A stretch of DNA of 64,000 bases from assembly GCA_963663315.1 (NCBI GenBank), contig OY760176.1, forward strand, positions 682,001 to 746,000, written 5' to 3'. This document shows, piece after piece, positions 18,658-29,005 of the stretch; positions within the stretch are counted from its first letter, which is position 1; the number at the start of each line of letters is the position of its first letter. This DNA comes from G963663315 sp963663315 (GTDB taxonomy: Bacteria; Pseudomonadota; Gammaproteobacteria; Arenicellales; Poriferihabitantaceae). A program made the position numbers and the translations under genes. The notes under the pieces were generated by a model. The model searched no databases, was not told where the DNA came from, and worked only from the letters and a program-made list of their open reading frames with translations.

Positions 18658-20280
18658 TCAATAAACATCAGGGCTGGTGTCGCGGATTGTTTGATTTGCG
18701 TAGATTCGGTCGCGATGATCGAACTCCCACGCCAGTTTCGTCAGCAGAAAGAAGACTTGTTCGACCGAATTGGTAATCGTGAGGACATTGGTTCGTTGCA
18801 CATTGTTAAGGGGAGGTTCCGCTTCCCAGTACCCATTTCGTATCTTGTGCATCAGCTCACTGCGGTCTTCGGTCAGATTCTTCGCAATCGTCCACAAATC
18901 CTCGTCCCCGTTTTCGAGCGCGTCCAGCAGAATCAGCAGCACCGCATCAATTCCTTCGCGGACACTGATCCGAAGACTGTCGCCAGCCAACTGACCGTCT
19001 GAATTCTGTAGTGTTTCACATAAAACAGTCAACTCCTCCTCCAGCCAGTAAAGCAGTTTCTGGCGAGTCAACATCGAGCTGTAGTCATCGGCGTTCTGCA
19101 TTGGGTGACGCACGTTCAGATCAGACAGAAAATTGCCGATTTGAGACAGCACGAGCCGGGTTGACTTACGAATCGTTTCCAGACTTGTCTCTTGCCGTAC
19201 CGCCTCGAAATATTGCGATAATATCTCCAGCACACGTCTCTGTTCGAGATCAACCAGCACCAGCGATGTGTCAATGTTTCTGGATGCGTGGTCGTAAATG
19301 AATTTCGTCTTTGACCACTCTTCATCCTGCGTAGCTGGCCATAGTCTTTTGGAGAGCCGGGCCGACGGTCCCAGGGCTGCAAGCATTAACGGTGCGCTGA
19401 ACAAGCTAAAAAAGATGAAGACGAAGGCCAGTTGCTGGCCCAGACCCAGATTGATCGAGAGGGCCAGGGCTTTCATCAACGGGACATCGAAATTCAACTC
19501 GATGTACAACAACGGAACCAGTACGGCACAGATCACTACATTATAGGCTACCTGATACATGGCGACCTGACGGGAGCGACCAGTGAGACTGGTCGACAGC
19601 AGATACAGGATCGGACTGGCTCCGAAGCAGCTTCCATAGATGAACATGATGGCCTGGTCGATAGTGATGACTCCGAGCGTGGTCATGCTGATGCCGAACA
19701 CGCACACGGCAGTCGATGATTGCACGATGCAGGTCAGCAAGGCGGCTACCAGGAAAGCAAGCAATAACGAGCCTTTCGTCCAGTCCACCATCTCACCGAA
19801 CCAGGGCTGACCGGCCAGCGGAGCGGCCGATTCCTTGAGCAGGACGATACCGAAAATAATCATGGCTCCGCCGAAGAAGGACGCAGCAATGGAGCGGTAC
19901 CTCAAGGTCTTTTCGCTGACTATGACCGCGCTCGTGATGCCGAAAGCGTACAGTGCGGCCAGTTTGATATCGAAAGTCACCACCAACACCAGCAGCGTCA
20001 TACCGACATTTCCACCGATGAGTATGGCGAAGGCCCCGCTCGTGGAGATCAGGCCCGACCTCAACATGCTTACCACGATGAAGGTCAATGCTGATGAGCT
20101 TTGTGTAACGGCGCCCGTAAATATTCCCCAGACGAATCCTGACAATCTGTTCCCGGTCCACCGATTTGCGATCATGCGAAGTCGGTGACTGACCAGCGCA
20201 TTCAGGTTCTCTGTCAGGATCCACATTCCCACGAAGAAGAGCCCGAGTCCTCCCACCATTCCTCCGAGTATTTCAATCAT
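18658..20280 (-). CDS. Na/Pi cotransporter family protein with PhoU-like C-terminal domain
   Basis: Inner-membrane sodium-phosphate symporter of the NptA/YjbB type, 540 residues. Two inverted repeats carry the family signatures VTQSSSALTF and VQSSTAVCVFG within about eight to nine transmembrane helices (1-310). The C-terminal 220 residues are a soluble helical domain resembling PhoU. This is a second phosphate-handling system besides pst-phoU at the left edge. The gene is convergent with sdhE, with only 9 bp between the stops and no visible terminator. Confidence 0.9.
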   Translation of the reverse strand: MIEILGGMVGGLGLFFVGMWILTENLNALVSHRLRMIANRWTGNRLSGFVWGIFTGAVTQSSSALTFIVVSMLRSGLISTSGAFAILIGGNVGMTLLVLVVTFDIKLAALYAFGITSAVIVSEKTLRYRSIAASFFGGAMIIFGIVLLKESAAPLAGQPWFGEMVDWTKGSLLLAFLVAALLTCIVQSSTAVCVFGISMTTLGVITIDQAIMFIYGSCFGASPILYLLSTSLTGRSRQVAMYQVAYNVVICAVLVPLLYIELNFDVPLMKALALSINLGLGQQLAFVFIFFSLFSAPLMLAALGPSARLSKRLWPATQDEEWSKTKFIYDHASRNIDTSLVLVDLEQRRVLEILSQYFEAVRQETSLETIRKSTRLVLSQIGNFLSDLNVRHPMQNADDYSSMLTRQKLLYWLEEELTVLCETLQNSDGQLAGDSLRISVREGIDAVLLILLDALENGDEDLWTIAKNLTEDRSELMHKIRNGYWEAEPPLNNVQRTNVLTITNSVEQVFFLLTKLAWEFDHRDRIYANQTIRDTSPDVY

Positions 20281-20466
20281 GGGATGACCATGCTCTCATG
20301 ATTTCATTTGAGTCGGGCAGGGCATGTTTGTTCTTCAGTGTGGACTTACGGGCTCTTTTTATGGTACGAATTATAAGGGAATACACATGAAAACAATTGC
20401 TTTTCTTTTGGTGGAAATAGTGATCGGTATCCCGGGCTGGCAAACCTGATCGACTTGAACCAAACT

Positions 20467-20901
20467 TTATATTTCTGGCGCCATTGGCGCGACTCGAATA
20501 CCGGGTCGTAAATTGCGGTAGGGTAATTCTTCGAGTTTGCACGACAGCGCTCCCGGCGCACAGACCAGCAGTGTTTCAGCCGCGATCGGATCAAAATCCG
20601 CGCGAAAGTGTACGGTGCTTTTTATTGCGAGTATGCGCTGTTCGGTGGGTTCGACGCCAAGGTGCCGGAGCATCGCAAGATCAAGGCACTGTGCACGCTC
20701 GCTATTGACAATCACACGGACATCGCTGCGGGCGTCGATGATTCGCAACAGGGCCATTGGCCCGAGCTGCGCTTCAATATTCCTGTACATCTCGCCGGTG
20801 CAGGTGAAGCGACCATTGCCGAGCGCCTCGACTTCAATCGTGCAATCATATGGCAATACACCCGGGAAGCCGGCGATGGCGATACGGATGGCTGAGGTCA
20901 T
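20467..20901 (-). pseudogene. Collapsed MlrC-like (M81 metallopeptidase family) gene, N-terminus joined in frame to C-terminal domain
   Basis: A 144-codon open frame. Codons 1-12 (MTSAIRIAIAGF) match the start of MlrC-family proteins, which are normally about 490-510 residues. The sequence then jumps to the MlrC C-terminal domain: LGNGRFTCTGEMYRNI, VRVIVNSERAQCLD and AIKSTVHFRADFDPIA, ending with PYRNLRPGIRV. About 350 internal codons, including the zinc-binding HETN region that should follow AGFQ, are missing without loss of frame. The product would lack the catalytic metal site. ATG 20901 is the natural start; the frame is open to 20928. Confidence 0.72.
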
Positions 20902-20977
20902 CAACTTAACTCCCTGCGGGATTCCCACGGATGCATGAACAAGCGGTCAGGTATTTGCCGGTGGGGGACTGCATGGA

Positions 20978-22102
20978 TCAGCTTTGATGCAATATTCTCA
21001 ACATCCGGCGCAAGGGTTCGGCCGCTCCCCACAATAGTTGATCGCCTACCGTAAAAGCGGATATCAAACCCTTTTCGATGTTCAGCTTTTTAAGTCGGCC
21101 AATCGGAATATTGAGCGTTCCCGAAGTTGCTGCGGGACACAATTGGCTTAATGATTGCTCGCGCTCGTTGGCAATCAAGGTTACCCAGTCATTTGCATTG
21201 GACAGAATATCCTGTATTTCATCCAGTGGCAGGTCCGCCTTCAGCTTGATGGTAAACGCCTGGCTGTGGCAGCGCATCGTACCGATTCGAATGCAGGTGC
21301 TTTCAATCGGGATCAGTGCATCGGCCTGTCGCCCCAGGATTTTGTTGGTTTCCACCGAACCTTTCCATTCTTCCCGGCTGGTACCGGAGCCGGGATCACT
21401 GTCAATCCAGGACAGCAGGTTGCCGGCAAGAGGATATCCGATTTCGTCATTTGGAAAATCGGCAGAGTGAATTGTCTCGCTCACATTCCTGTCGATATCC
21501 AGAATCGAGCTGTCAGGATCGCCAAGCAATTCCCTCGCATTGCGATTGACCATGCCCATTTGCTCCACCAGTTCTCGCATTTGCCGCGCACCCCCTCCAG
21601 AGATTGCCTGGTAGGTCATCACCGTCATCCATTCGATCTGATCAGCGCTGAACAACCCGTCCAGGGCCATCATCATCAAACTGACAGTACAGTTGCCACC
21701 AATAAAATCCTTGTGCCCGTCAGCCAACCCCTGTTCGATTACAGGCAGATTGACCGGGTCGAGAATGATCGTGGATTGTTCTGCCATTCGCAGGGTTGAT
21801 GCCGCATCGATCCAGTAGCCGTTCCAGTCCCGTTGGCGGAGCTTTTGGTGTACGTCAGAGGTGAAGCCGCCACCCTGACAGGTAACAATGACATCGAGTT
21901 TTGAAAGAGAATCAATGTCGCGAGCATCCGCCAGTGGTTTTACCTCCCGGCCAATATCCGGACCCGGTCGTCCGGCCTGTGAAGTGGTATAGAAGGTGGG
22001 TTCGTCTATCAGGGCAAAATCATCTTCCTCGCGCATCCTCTCAAGGAGCACCGAACCGACCATACCTCGCCAGCCGACGAAGCCAACACGATGTAGCTGC
22101 AT
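20978..22102 (-). CDS. asd: Aspartate-semialdehyde dehydrogenase
   Basis: Converts aspartyl phosphate to aspartate semialdehyde for lysine, diaminopimelate, methionine and threonine synthesis. It has 374 residues, matching the gammaproteobacterial Asd form. Visible are the NADP-binding start VGFVGWRGMVGSVLLERM, the catalytic Cys138 in FIGGNCTVSLM and the ISGGGARQMREL segment. It stands alone on the minus strand upstream of, and divergent from, rpsO-pnp. Confidence 0.95.
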   Translation of the reverse strand: MQLHRVGFVGWRGMVGSVLLERMREEDDFALIDEPTFYTTSQAGRPGPDIGREVKPLADARDIDSLSKLDVIVTCQGGGFTSDVHQKLRQRDWNGYWIDAASTLRMAEQSTIILDPVNLPVIEQGLADGHKDFIGGNCTVSLMMMALDGLFSADQIEWMTVMTYQAISGGGARQMRELVEQMGMVNRNARELLGDPDSSILDIDRNVSETIHSADFPNDEIGYPLAGNLLSWIDSDPGSGTSREEWKGSVETNKILGRQADALIPIESTCIRIGTMRCHSQAFTIKLKADLPLDEIQDILSNANDWVTLIANEREQSLSQLCPAATSGTLNIPIGRLKKLNIEKGLISAFTVGDQLLWGAAEPLRRMLRILHQS

Positions 22103-22191
22103 TATTTGTTCTCTACCGGAGCTTATTTAAAACGGGTGTCGGATTATACTGACTTTTCAACGAATATATTGTGTGACATCTGAATTTCAGC

Positions 22192-22220
22192 TTGTGGATT
22201 ACAGGGTTGGCCTTTAAAAT
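22192..22220 (+). promoter_or_regulatory. Putative rpsO promoter
   Basis: TTGTGG (22192-22197), 17-bp spacer, TAAAAT (22215-22220), giving a leader of roughly 115 nt before rpsO. In enterobacteria S15 represses its own synthesis through a structured leader. Here a GAGTGATTATTCGCTC hairpin lies in the leader, but I cannot show that it is the S15 target. Confidence 0.4.
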
Positions 22221-22342
22221 ACAGGCCCCCGATATTGAGGGATACGGTGTTTCAAGGTTTGCCAGTTTGATCGAGTGATTATTCGCTCACGAACCGGGCC
22301 TTACTTTGACACAGGTAATAGTCTGATAAAGAGGAATAATAA

Positions 22343-22612
22343 ATGGCCCTAGGCGCCGAAGACAAGGCCGCTGTTGTAAAAGAGCATCAGCGCGCCGAGG
22401 GAGATACAGGTTCTCCTGAAGTTCAAATTGCGCTTATGACGGCGCGTATCCTGGATCTGTCCGATCATTTCAAGACCCATATTCACGATCATCATTCCCG
22501 GCAAGGTTTGCTGCGGTTGGTTAATCACCGCCGAAAACTGCTGAGCTATTTAAGAAAAACTGATATCGAGCGCTATCGGGCGTTGATCAGCAAGTTAGGT
22601 CTGCGCAAGTAG
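22343..22612 (+). CDS. rpsO: 30S ribosomal protein S15
   Basis: Small-subunit protein that binds 16S rRNA helices 20-22, 89 residues as usual. Conserved parts are [22 protein letters not shown], the H-x3[10 protein letters not shown] region and [15 protein letters not shown] lies just upstream of the ATG. It is followed after 27 bp by pnp, the standard gene order. Confidence 0.97.
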   Translation: MALGAEDKAAVVKEHQRAEGDTGSPEVQIALMTARILDLSDHFKTHIHDHHSRQGLLRLVNHRRKLLSYLRKTDIERYRALISKLGLRK

Positions 22613-22639
22613 CATCCAAACACTACAGGAGATAATAAA

Positions 22640-24730
22640 TTGAATAAAGTAGTAAAAACCTTTCAGTATGGTCAACATGAGGTACGCCTTGAAACCGGCG
22701 CTGTTGCCAGACAGGCAGATGGCGCGGTATTGGCGAGTATGGGCGATACCATGGTACTGGTAACCGTGGTTGGACGCAGGGACTATCGCGGACACGATTT
22801 TTTACCACTCACTGTAGACTATGAAGAAAGGACTTATGCTGCGGGCAAGATCCCGGGTGGTTTTTTCAAGCGCGAAGGGCGACCCTCGGAGCACGCGGTC
22901 CTGACCTGCCGGTTGATTGACCGACCGATCAGACCGTTGTTCGCCAAAGGCTTCATGAACGAAGTACAGGTCGTGGTCACAGTGATGTCGATCGACCCGG
23001 AAATAAGCGCCGACATCGTTGCGATGATCGGAACGTCAGCAGCGATTGAAATCTCCGGTTTGCCATTCAATGGTCCGATGGGCGCTGCCCGTGTGGGTTA
23101 TGTCGATGGCGAATATGTGCTCAACCCCGGTCTCTCGGTATTATCCGAAAAGTCGTCACTGGATCTGGTGGTCGCAGGTACTGAATCCGCGGTTCTGATG
23201 GTTGAATCACAAGCCAGCATTCTGACCGAAGAGCAAATGCTCGGTGCGGTCATGTTTGGTCATCAACAAAGCCGGACCATGATCAATGCAATCAGGGAAC
23301 TCGGTCAACAGGCGGGCAAGGTAAAGTGGGACTGGCATCCGCCTGCCGGGAGAGACCAGACGCTGACTGATCGGGTTGCCGGTCAGGTCGGCGATCGTAT
23401 TGCAGAAGCCTACCGGATTACCGACAAGGTCAGGCGGCTGAGCGCTGTCGGAGAAATCAGGGATAGTGTCGTTGCCGCGCTTTGCCCTGAAGGCTCGGGA
23501 GACGACATTTCCGGTGCAGTGATTGCGGAAATCCAGTCACTCGAAAAACAGCATGTTCGTAGCAGTATCATTGCCGGCAAGCCCAGAATCGATGGTCGTG
23601 ATACCCGAACAGTCCGTCCTATCAGTATAGAAATCGGTGTTTTGCCAAGAACCCATGGTTCAGCCTTGTTCACCCGTGGCGAAACCCAGGCAATCGTTGT
23701 GGCCACACTCGGAACCGAACGGGATTCCCAGATTATTGATGCACTGGAAGGCGATTATCGTGATGGTTTCATGCTGCACTACAATTTCCCTCCTTATTGT
23801 GTCGGAGAAACCGGACGGGTGGGGTCACCGAAGCGACGCGAAATCGGACATGGCCGTCTTGCAAAACGCAGCATCATGGCAGTGCTTCCAACCCGGGAAG
23901 AATTTCCCTATACCCTGCGGGTGGTTTCAGAAATAACCGAGTCCAATGGATCAAGTTCGATGGCTAGCGTATGTGGAACCAGTCTGGCGTTAATGGATGC
24001 GGGGGTTTGTATCAAGGGGCCGGTGGCCGGTGTGGCCATGGGTTTGATCAAGGAAGAAGACAGCTTCGCAGTGCTGACCGACATTCTGGGTGACGAAGAT
24101 CATCTCGGTGACATGGATTTCAAGGTAGCCGGAACCGCTGAAGGCATTACTGCCTTGCAAATGGACATAAAGATCAATGGCATTACCGAAGAGATCATGC
24201 GAAAAGCGCTTGAGCAGGCGAAAGAAGGGCGCCTTCACATCCTCGGCGAAATGAACAAGACGATTGCTGCTCCACGCCAGGAAATGTCGGAGTTTGCGCC
24301 ACGAATCGTTACGATCAATATTAATCCCGGAAAGATTCGTGACGTCATTGGCAAGGGCGGGTCGGTTATCCGGGCATTGTCGGAAGAAACCGGCGTGAAT
24401 ATCGACATTGATGATGACGGTACAGTAAAAATTTCCTCTACGGATAATGCGGCAGCAAAAGAAGCTATCCGCAGAATCGAGCAAATTACTGCTGATGTCG
24501 AGGTCAATACTGTGTATGACGGCAAGGTCGTCCGATTGATGGACTTTGGCGCATTCGTCAATATCCTGCCTGGCCGCGATGGTCTGGTTCATATCTCCCA
24601 GATTTCAAATGAGCGAGTGAATCAGGTCAGTGATGCGCTCAAGGAAGGTGATCGGGTGAAGGTGAAAGTCCTTGAAGTGGATAAGCAGGGTCGTGTACGA
24701 CTCAGTATGAAGGCAGTTGAAGGAAATTAA
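22640..24730 (+). CDS. pnp: Polyribonucleotide nucleotidyltransferase (PNPase)
   Basis: 3'-5' phosphorolytic exoribonuclease and degradosome component, 696 residues. It has two RNase PH domains ([13 protein letters not shown] at the start; [19 protein letters not shown] in the second), a KH domain ([16 protein letters not shown]) and an S1 domain at the end ([22 protein letters not shown]). The start codon is TTG 22640, supported by an AGGAG eight to nine bases upstream and by the family N-terminus; no ATG fits. Confidence 0.97.
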   Translation: MNKVVKTFQYGQHEVRLETGAVARQADGAVLASMGDTMVLVTVVGRRDYRGHDFLPLTVDYEERTYAAGKIPGGFFKREGRPSEHAVLTCRLIDRPIRPLFAKGFMNEVQVVVTVMSIDPEISADIVAMIGTSAAIEISGLPFNGPMGAARVGYVDGEYVLNPGLSVLSEKSSLDLVVAGTESAVLMVESQASILTEEQMLGAVMFGHQQSRTMINAIRELGQQAGKVKWDWHPPAGRDQTLTDRVAGQVGDRIAEAYRITDKVRRLSAVGEIRDSVVAALCPEGSGDDISGAVIAEIQSLEKQHVRSSIIAGKPRIDGRDTRTVRPISIEIGVLPRTHGSALFTRGETQAIVVATLGTERDSQIIDALEGDYRDGFMLHYNFPPYCVGETGRVGSPKRREIGHGRLAKRSIMAVLPTREEFPYTLRVVSEITESNGSSSMASVCGTSLALMDAGVCIKGPVAGVAMGLIKEEDSFAVLTDILGDEDHLGDMDFKVAGTAEGITALQMDIKINGITEEIMRKALEQAKEGRLHILGEMNKTIAAPRQEMSEFAPRIVTININPGKIRDVIGKGGSVIRALSEETGVNIDIDDDGTVKISSTDNAAAKEAIRRIEQITADVEVNTVYDGKVVRLMDFGAFVNILPGRDGLVHISQISNERVNQVSDALKEGDRVKVKVLEVDKQGRVRLSMKAVEGN

Positions 24731-24825
24731 GTCAATTTGCTGTCAATACCATGTCTCCAGGGTTCTTGAGATTAACCAGATCTGTGGTAGTCTGATTCGG
24801 TCGAATAATTTTTCCTGTGACTAAA

Positions 24826-25344
24826 ATGACAGACCACAAAGACACACAGAACGAGGACTTGCAGAAGGAACCTGAACCGTTTTTTTCTTCTGAAACTGCT
24901 GGCAAAAAACTGGCTGCTGCGCGAGAGAGCTGGGGGTTATCTGTACAGGAAGTGGCAGAAAATCTGAATCTGAGGGTCAATATTATTGAGGCCGTCGAGG
25001 CAGATGAGTATGACAAGTTGCCCGGCTCCACGTTCGCCAGAGGCTATATTCGAGCCTATGCCAATCTTCTTCGGATTGACGCGGATGAACTGATTGCCAT
25101 GGTCGTTGTGAAACCAGACCAATTGCTGGAAATGCCTTTGGGGAAGGGCGCCACCAGATTCAGGGGAAGATCTTTTGGAACGAACAGAAAACGCGGATCT
25201 TTTTTCAAATTCGTTATCTTTGTATTGTTGTTCGTCGTTCTGGTGCTGTTTGGACTGAATCAGTGGTTTCAACTGGATGTGAAAAAGCTTGTCGGCCCAT
25301 ACAAATTTCCGGTGTCGGAGATAAATGAAAGCAGTGGAAACTGA
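24826..25344 (+). CDS. RodZ-like HTH membrane protein lacking the periplasmic domain
   Basis: A 172-residue protein with an N-terminal xre-type helix-turn-helix of the RodZ class (LAAARESWGLSVQEVAENL, then LPGSTFARGYIRAYANLL), a basic stretch (about 110-125) and a single transmembrane helix (about 127-147). RodZ normally continues with a long periplasmic DUF4115 domain; here only about 25 residues follow the helix. It starts at ATG 24826 (a GTG at 24817 is in frame). It may be a short RodZ paralogue or an HTH membrane regulator. It sits alone after pnp, convergent with a sensor kinase gene. Confidence 0.72.
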   Translation: MTDHKDTQNEDLQKEPEPFFSSETAGKKLAAARESWGLSVQEVAENLNLRVNIIEAVEADEYDKLPGSTFARGYIRAYANLLRIDADELIAMVVVKPDQLLEMPLGKGATRFRGRSFGTNRKRGSFFKFVIFVLLFVVLVLFGLNQWFQLDVKKLVGPYKFPVSEINESSGN

Positions 25345-25410
25345 AATCTGTTTCAATCCAGCGATTATTCGATAAGCGAAGCCAAAAACCGTAGTAACCT
25401 GTAGTGACTT

Positions 25411-26835
25411 TCAGACCGTTTGATCGGGAATGTCGGCCTGAACCAAAGGCAATTTGATTCCAGTGCGTAGTCCGGGCGTATTGTCTTCCAGTGTGATCGT
25501 TCCATTATGCATGCCGACTACCGCCTGAACCATGCTCAATCCCAATCCGTTGCCACTGCTGCCCCGGCTTTGATCCAGGCGATAGAAACGGCGAAAGACT
25601 TTTTCCCTCTCTGACGCAGGAATTCCGGGCCCATTGTCAGCAATGGCGATGACCAGTTGGTTGCCCGGGCAAGTCAGGGAAACTGAAATAGTGCCGTGGT
25701 CGGGGGTGTATTTGATGGAATTCTCGATGACATTGGCAAACGCCTGAAACAGCAGGTCCCGGTCGCCGAGAGAGAGGATGTTTGTATCCAGATTGGTTTT
25801 CAGATTCTGGTGCTTCTCCTCACTGAGTGGCTCGTAAAACTCGACGATGTCTGCCAGCAGCGTATGAAAATCGACTTGACAGAAGCCTGCCTTAATCTGC
25901 CTGGATTCAATTCTGGCAATGCGCAGTAGTGCATTGAAGGTGGTCAACAGGGAATCTGCTTCCTTTATGGATTGCTCAAGGTTGGCCCCCGCTTTTGATG
26001 AGAGGTCTTCTCCCAGTCTTGCTTCTTCCAGATGTTGACGCAGGCGGGCCAGGGGAGTTCTCAAATCGTGGGCAATGTTGTCCGATACTCTTTTTATGTC
26101 CTCCATCAGCATCTGGATTCGATCAAACATTTGATTGAGGTTGCCTGCCAGTTGATCGAAATCATCGTTGCGACCGGTGTCCGGCACACGCCTGGATAAA
26201 TCTCCGGACATGATCGCCTGTGCCGTCTGGTTGATTCGCTCAATTTTTCGGACGGTACTTCGGCTGAGCAACAGGCCACCTATAAATGCAAGCAGAACCA
26301 TGATCGCCAATCCCCATATCAGTGCCTGGACAATTCGCCGTTTCGCCTCGACAAGTTGATGTATGTCACGCCCTACGAGTAGGCCATATTTGCCAGGGAG
26401 TATAAAAATCTTTGCCCGGGCGAGATGGGTTTCATTGGTTTGCTTGTTGATTTCAAGTTCGAATTCAATCCAGTCGTTGTTGATAGAGGCATTTTTCGGC
26501 CATCTATCCAGATTTCCAACCAGGGGTTGCAGAGTAAAGGTAGACAGCAAATAAATCGAGTTTCCTGTAGCCTGTTGTCGATTGATTCGTTCAGCGATCA
26601 GTTCAGTCAAACCCTGCAAGCCTTCCTGATCATAGCGTTCGGCCAGACCCTGAATTTCAGCCTGGATAGTGCTGTCCATTTGCTCGGTCATGTATGTTGC
26701 TGTGAAGATGTAGAAAAAGTAGAACAGCAGAAGGGTCGATGTGCTGAAAATGACGGCATAAAGTAACGCCAGGCGGAGCGTATAGCTGTGAAACAGGCTA
26801 TGTCTTTTCTGCACGTAAGATGTAGCCCGTTCCAC
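25411..26835 (-). CDS. Sensor histidine kinase (two-component system)
   Basis: Membrane sensor kinase, 474 residues from a GTG. The N-terminal transmembrane helix (about 20-45) is followed by a periplasmic loop of about 110 residues and a second helix (about 165-190). Then come HAMP, a HisKA domain with the phospho-acceptor histidine in HDLRTPLARLR, and a HATPase with NSIKYTP and ADNGPGIP boxes. The 5' end overlaps the response regulator gene upstream by about 38 bp, so the two are coupled. The stimulus cannot be read from sequence. Confidence 0.88.
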   Translation of the reverse strand: MERATSYVQKRHSLFHSYTLRLALLYAVIFSTSTLLLFYFFYIFTATYMTEQMDSTIQAEIQGLAERYDQEGLQGLTELIAERINRQQATGNSIYLLSTFTLQPLVGNLDRWPKNASINNDWIEFELEINKQTNETHLARAKIFILPGKYGLLVGRDIHQLVEAKRRIVQALIWGLAIMVLLAFIGGLLLSRSTVRKIERINQTAQAIMSGDLSRRVPDTGRNDDFDQLAGNLNQMFDRIQMLMEDIKRVSDNIAHDLRTPLARLRQHLEEARLGEDLSSKAGANLEQSIKEADSLLTTFNALLRIARIESRQIKAGFCQVDFHTLLADIVEFYEPLSEEKHQNLKTNLDTNILSLGDRDLLFQAFANVIENSIKYTPDHGTISVSLTCPGNQLVIAIADNGPGIPASEREKVFRRFYRLDQSRGSSGNGLGLSMVQAVVGMHNGTITLEDNTPGLRTGIKLPLVQADIPDQTV

Positions 26836-27478
26836 GGACGGTATTGAGCAGGGGAGTGCCGAAATTCTTGTCTATTTTGCTGCGCAAACGGCTGATATGC
26901 ACATCAATGACATTGGTTTGCGGGTCAAACTTGTAGTCCCATACGTTTTCCAATAACATGGTCCGTGTTACCACCTGATTGCTGTGTCTCATCAGGTATT
27001 CAAGCAGGCGAAATTCTCGAGGCTGGAGGTCTATCACGGTGTCTCCGCGCTTCACCTCTCTGCCAAGCAGGTCCATCATCAGATCTCCTACAACCAGGGT
27101 GGTTTCCTGGGTTTCGACTGCGGCTCTTCGAAATAACGCATCAAGGCGTGCCAGAAGTTCTGAAAAAGCGAATGGTTTGGTCAGGTAATCGTCACTACCT
27201 GCCTTTAATCCTTCAACACGGTCATTGACATCGCCCAATGCACTTAATATCAATGCCGGGGTATGATTGTTTTGCTCTCGCAGGTTCGAGACGATGGTGA
27301 GGCCATCCATTATCGGCAGCATCCGGTCTACGATCAATGCCTGATAGTTTCCACTGTTTGCCATGGTAAAGCCATTATCGCCCTGGGATGCGATATCGAC
27401 GGTATGGCCTGCTTCCACCAGTCCTTTATGTATATAGGATGCGGTTGCCTGATCGTCTTCTATTATGAGTATACGCAT
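26798..27478 (-). CDS. OmpR-family response regulator
   Basis: Partner of the downstream kinase, 226 residues from ATG 27478. The receiver domain starts MRILIIEDD, with Asp51 as phosphorylation site (ALIVDRMLP), the T/S switch region LILSALG and Lys in YLTKPFAF. The C-terminal winged helix ends with DVHISRLRSKID and VRGTGYIL. The frame is open to 27517, but ATG 27478 gives the family start. It diverges from the AlkA-like gene. Confidence 0.93.
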   Translation of the reverse strand: MRILIIEDDQATASYIHKGLVEAGHTVDIASQGDNGFTMANSGNYQALIVDRMLPIMDGLTIVSNLREQNNHTPALILSALGDVNDRVEGLKAGSDDYLTKPFAFSELLARLDALFRRAAVETQETTLVVGDLMMDLLGREVKRGDTVIDLQPREFRLLEYLMRHSNQVVTRTMLLENVWDYKFDPQTNVIDVHISRLRSKIDKNFGTPLLNTVRGTGYILRAEKT

Positions 27479-27557
27479 GGCAGGTTTTCGGGTAAATTGG
27501 CTCAATGATACCAGCAAACGGATATTTTAAAGCAATAACCGTCCACTCCGTAAGCAC

Positions 27558-28163
27558 ATGATCAAACAACAACTTGATGCCGCCTGCAACCTTGACCCAC
27601 AATTGTGTGCGATACTGGATCTGACCGGATATCCCGAACCCCGACTCCGTCCTCCGGGGTTTGCGACTCTGGTACAGATAATAAATGCCCAGCAGTTATC
27701 AACCAAAGCCGCCGGAGCGATCTGGCAAAGACTTGAAAACTCATGTGGAGGTGAACTTACCCCTGAAAAGATACTGGATGGGGCGCCCCATATGCTTCTC
27801 GAATGCGGACTCTCCGCCAGAAAGACGGAGTATATAACCGGGCTTTCCGAAATGCTTGTTTCAGGAGAGTTGGATTTGACCTCGCTGGATTTGATGTCTG
27901 ACGAGGAAATGGTGTCGGCGCTTGTGATGGTAAAGGGAATCGGACGCTGGTCTGCTGAAATCTACGGCATGTTCGCATTGGGGAGGAAAGACATGTTCCC
28001 CGCCAAAGACCTGGCTTTGCAGGTTGCTGTGCAGAAATATGCAGGGATGAGTGATCGGCCCGATGAAAAGAAAACCCGGACCATAGCGCAAAGATGGTCA
28101 CCCTACCGCAGCGCAGTGGCGATTCTGATGTGGAAGTATTATGGAACAGCTACTCTGGATTGA
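27558..28163 (+). CDS. AlkA-like DNA-3-methyladenine glycosylase
   Basis: HhH-GPD base-excision repair glycosylase, 201 residues, the short form without the N-terminal AlkA domain. It has the helix-hairpin-helix VKGIGRWSAEIYGMFALG followed by the catalytic Asp in FPAKDLALQ. It is expected to remove alkylated purines such as 3-methyladenine. It is divergent from the response regulator and convergent with aapP. Confidence 0.88.
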   Translation: MIKQQLDAACNLDPQLCAILDLTGYPEPRLRPPGFATLVQIINAQQLSTKAAGAIWQRLENSCGGELTPEKILDGAPHMLLECGLSARKTEYITGLSEMLVSGELDLTSLDLMSDEEMVSALVMVKGIGRWSAEIYGMFALGRKDMFPAKDLALQVAVQKYAGMSDRPDEKKTRTIAQRWSPYRSAVAILMWKYYGTATLD

Positions 28164-28191
28164 AATGTGAGCAGTCCGCCGTTTACAGGAT

Positions 28192-28968
28192 CTAGTGTTC
28201 GAGAATCTGGCTGAGAAACAGTTTGGTGCGTTCATGTTGCGCATTGTCGAAGAAATCGTTCGGATTGTTTTCCTCGATAATTTCTCCGCCATCCATGAAA
28301 ATGACCCGGTCGGCAACGGTTTTGGCGAACCCCATTTCGTGGGTTACGCACAACATGGTAATTCCTTCATTGGCAAGTTCGATCATTACATCAAGTACTT
28401 CCTTGATCATTTCAGGGTCGAGAGCCGAAGTGGGCTCGTCGAAAAGCATGATGCGTGGTTTCATGCACAAGCTGCGGGCAATGGCGACACGCTGTTGCTG
28501 ACCACCTGACAGTTGTCCTGGATATTTGTTTGCCTGTTCGGGAATTTTTACTCTCTCCAGAAACTGCATCCCGATCTCTTCTGCTTTTGACTTCGGCATC
28601 TTGCGTACCCAGATCGGAGCCAGGGTGCAGTTTTCGAGCACGGTCAAATGGGGAAACAGGTTGAAATGCTGAAAGACCATGCCCACTTCCCGTCTTACCA
28701 GTTCAATGTTTTTCAGATCGTTGGTCAATTCAACACCATCAACAATGATGTCGCCCTGTTGATGTTCTTCCAGTCGGTTGATGCAACGAATTACGGTTGA
28801 CTTGCCGGATCCTGACGGGCCGCAGATGACTATTTTTTCTCCACGGGCAACGTTCAGATTGATGTCTTTAAGCACATGGAACTCGCCGTACCATTTATGC
28901 ATTGCATTGATGATGATGGCATACTCCGATTGATTGACATTTTCCACGGGGGATGATTGATCGTTCAT
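28192..28968 (-). CDS. aapP: Amino-acid ABC transporter ATP-binding protein AapP
   Basis: ATPase of a polar amino-acid importer, 258 residues. Walker [11 protein letters not shown]-loop [15 protein letters not shown], signature [15 protein letters not shown], Walker [16 protein letters not shown] and switch His in CVTHEMGFA are all present. It closes the aapJ-Q-M-P operon, 37 bp after aapM. Confidence 0.93.
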   Translation of the reverse strand: MNDQSSPVENVNQSEYAIIINAMHKWYGEFHVLKDINLNVARGEKIVICGPSGSGKSTVIRCINRLEEHQQGDIIVDGVELTNDLKNIELVRREVGMVFQHFNLFPHLTVLENCTLAPIWVRKMPKSKAEEIGMQFLERVKIPEQANKYPGQLSGGQQQRVAIARSLCMKPRIMLFDEPTSALDPEMIKEVLDVMIELANEGITMLCVTHEMGFAKTVADRVIFMDGGEIIEENNPNDFFDNAQHERTKLFLSQILEH

Positions 28969-29005
28969 TGTCAGATTCTCGTTATTTTTCGGTCACTTTC
29001 CGGGA

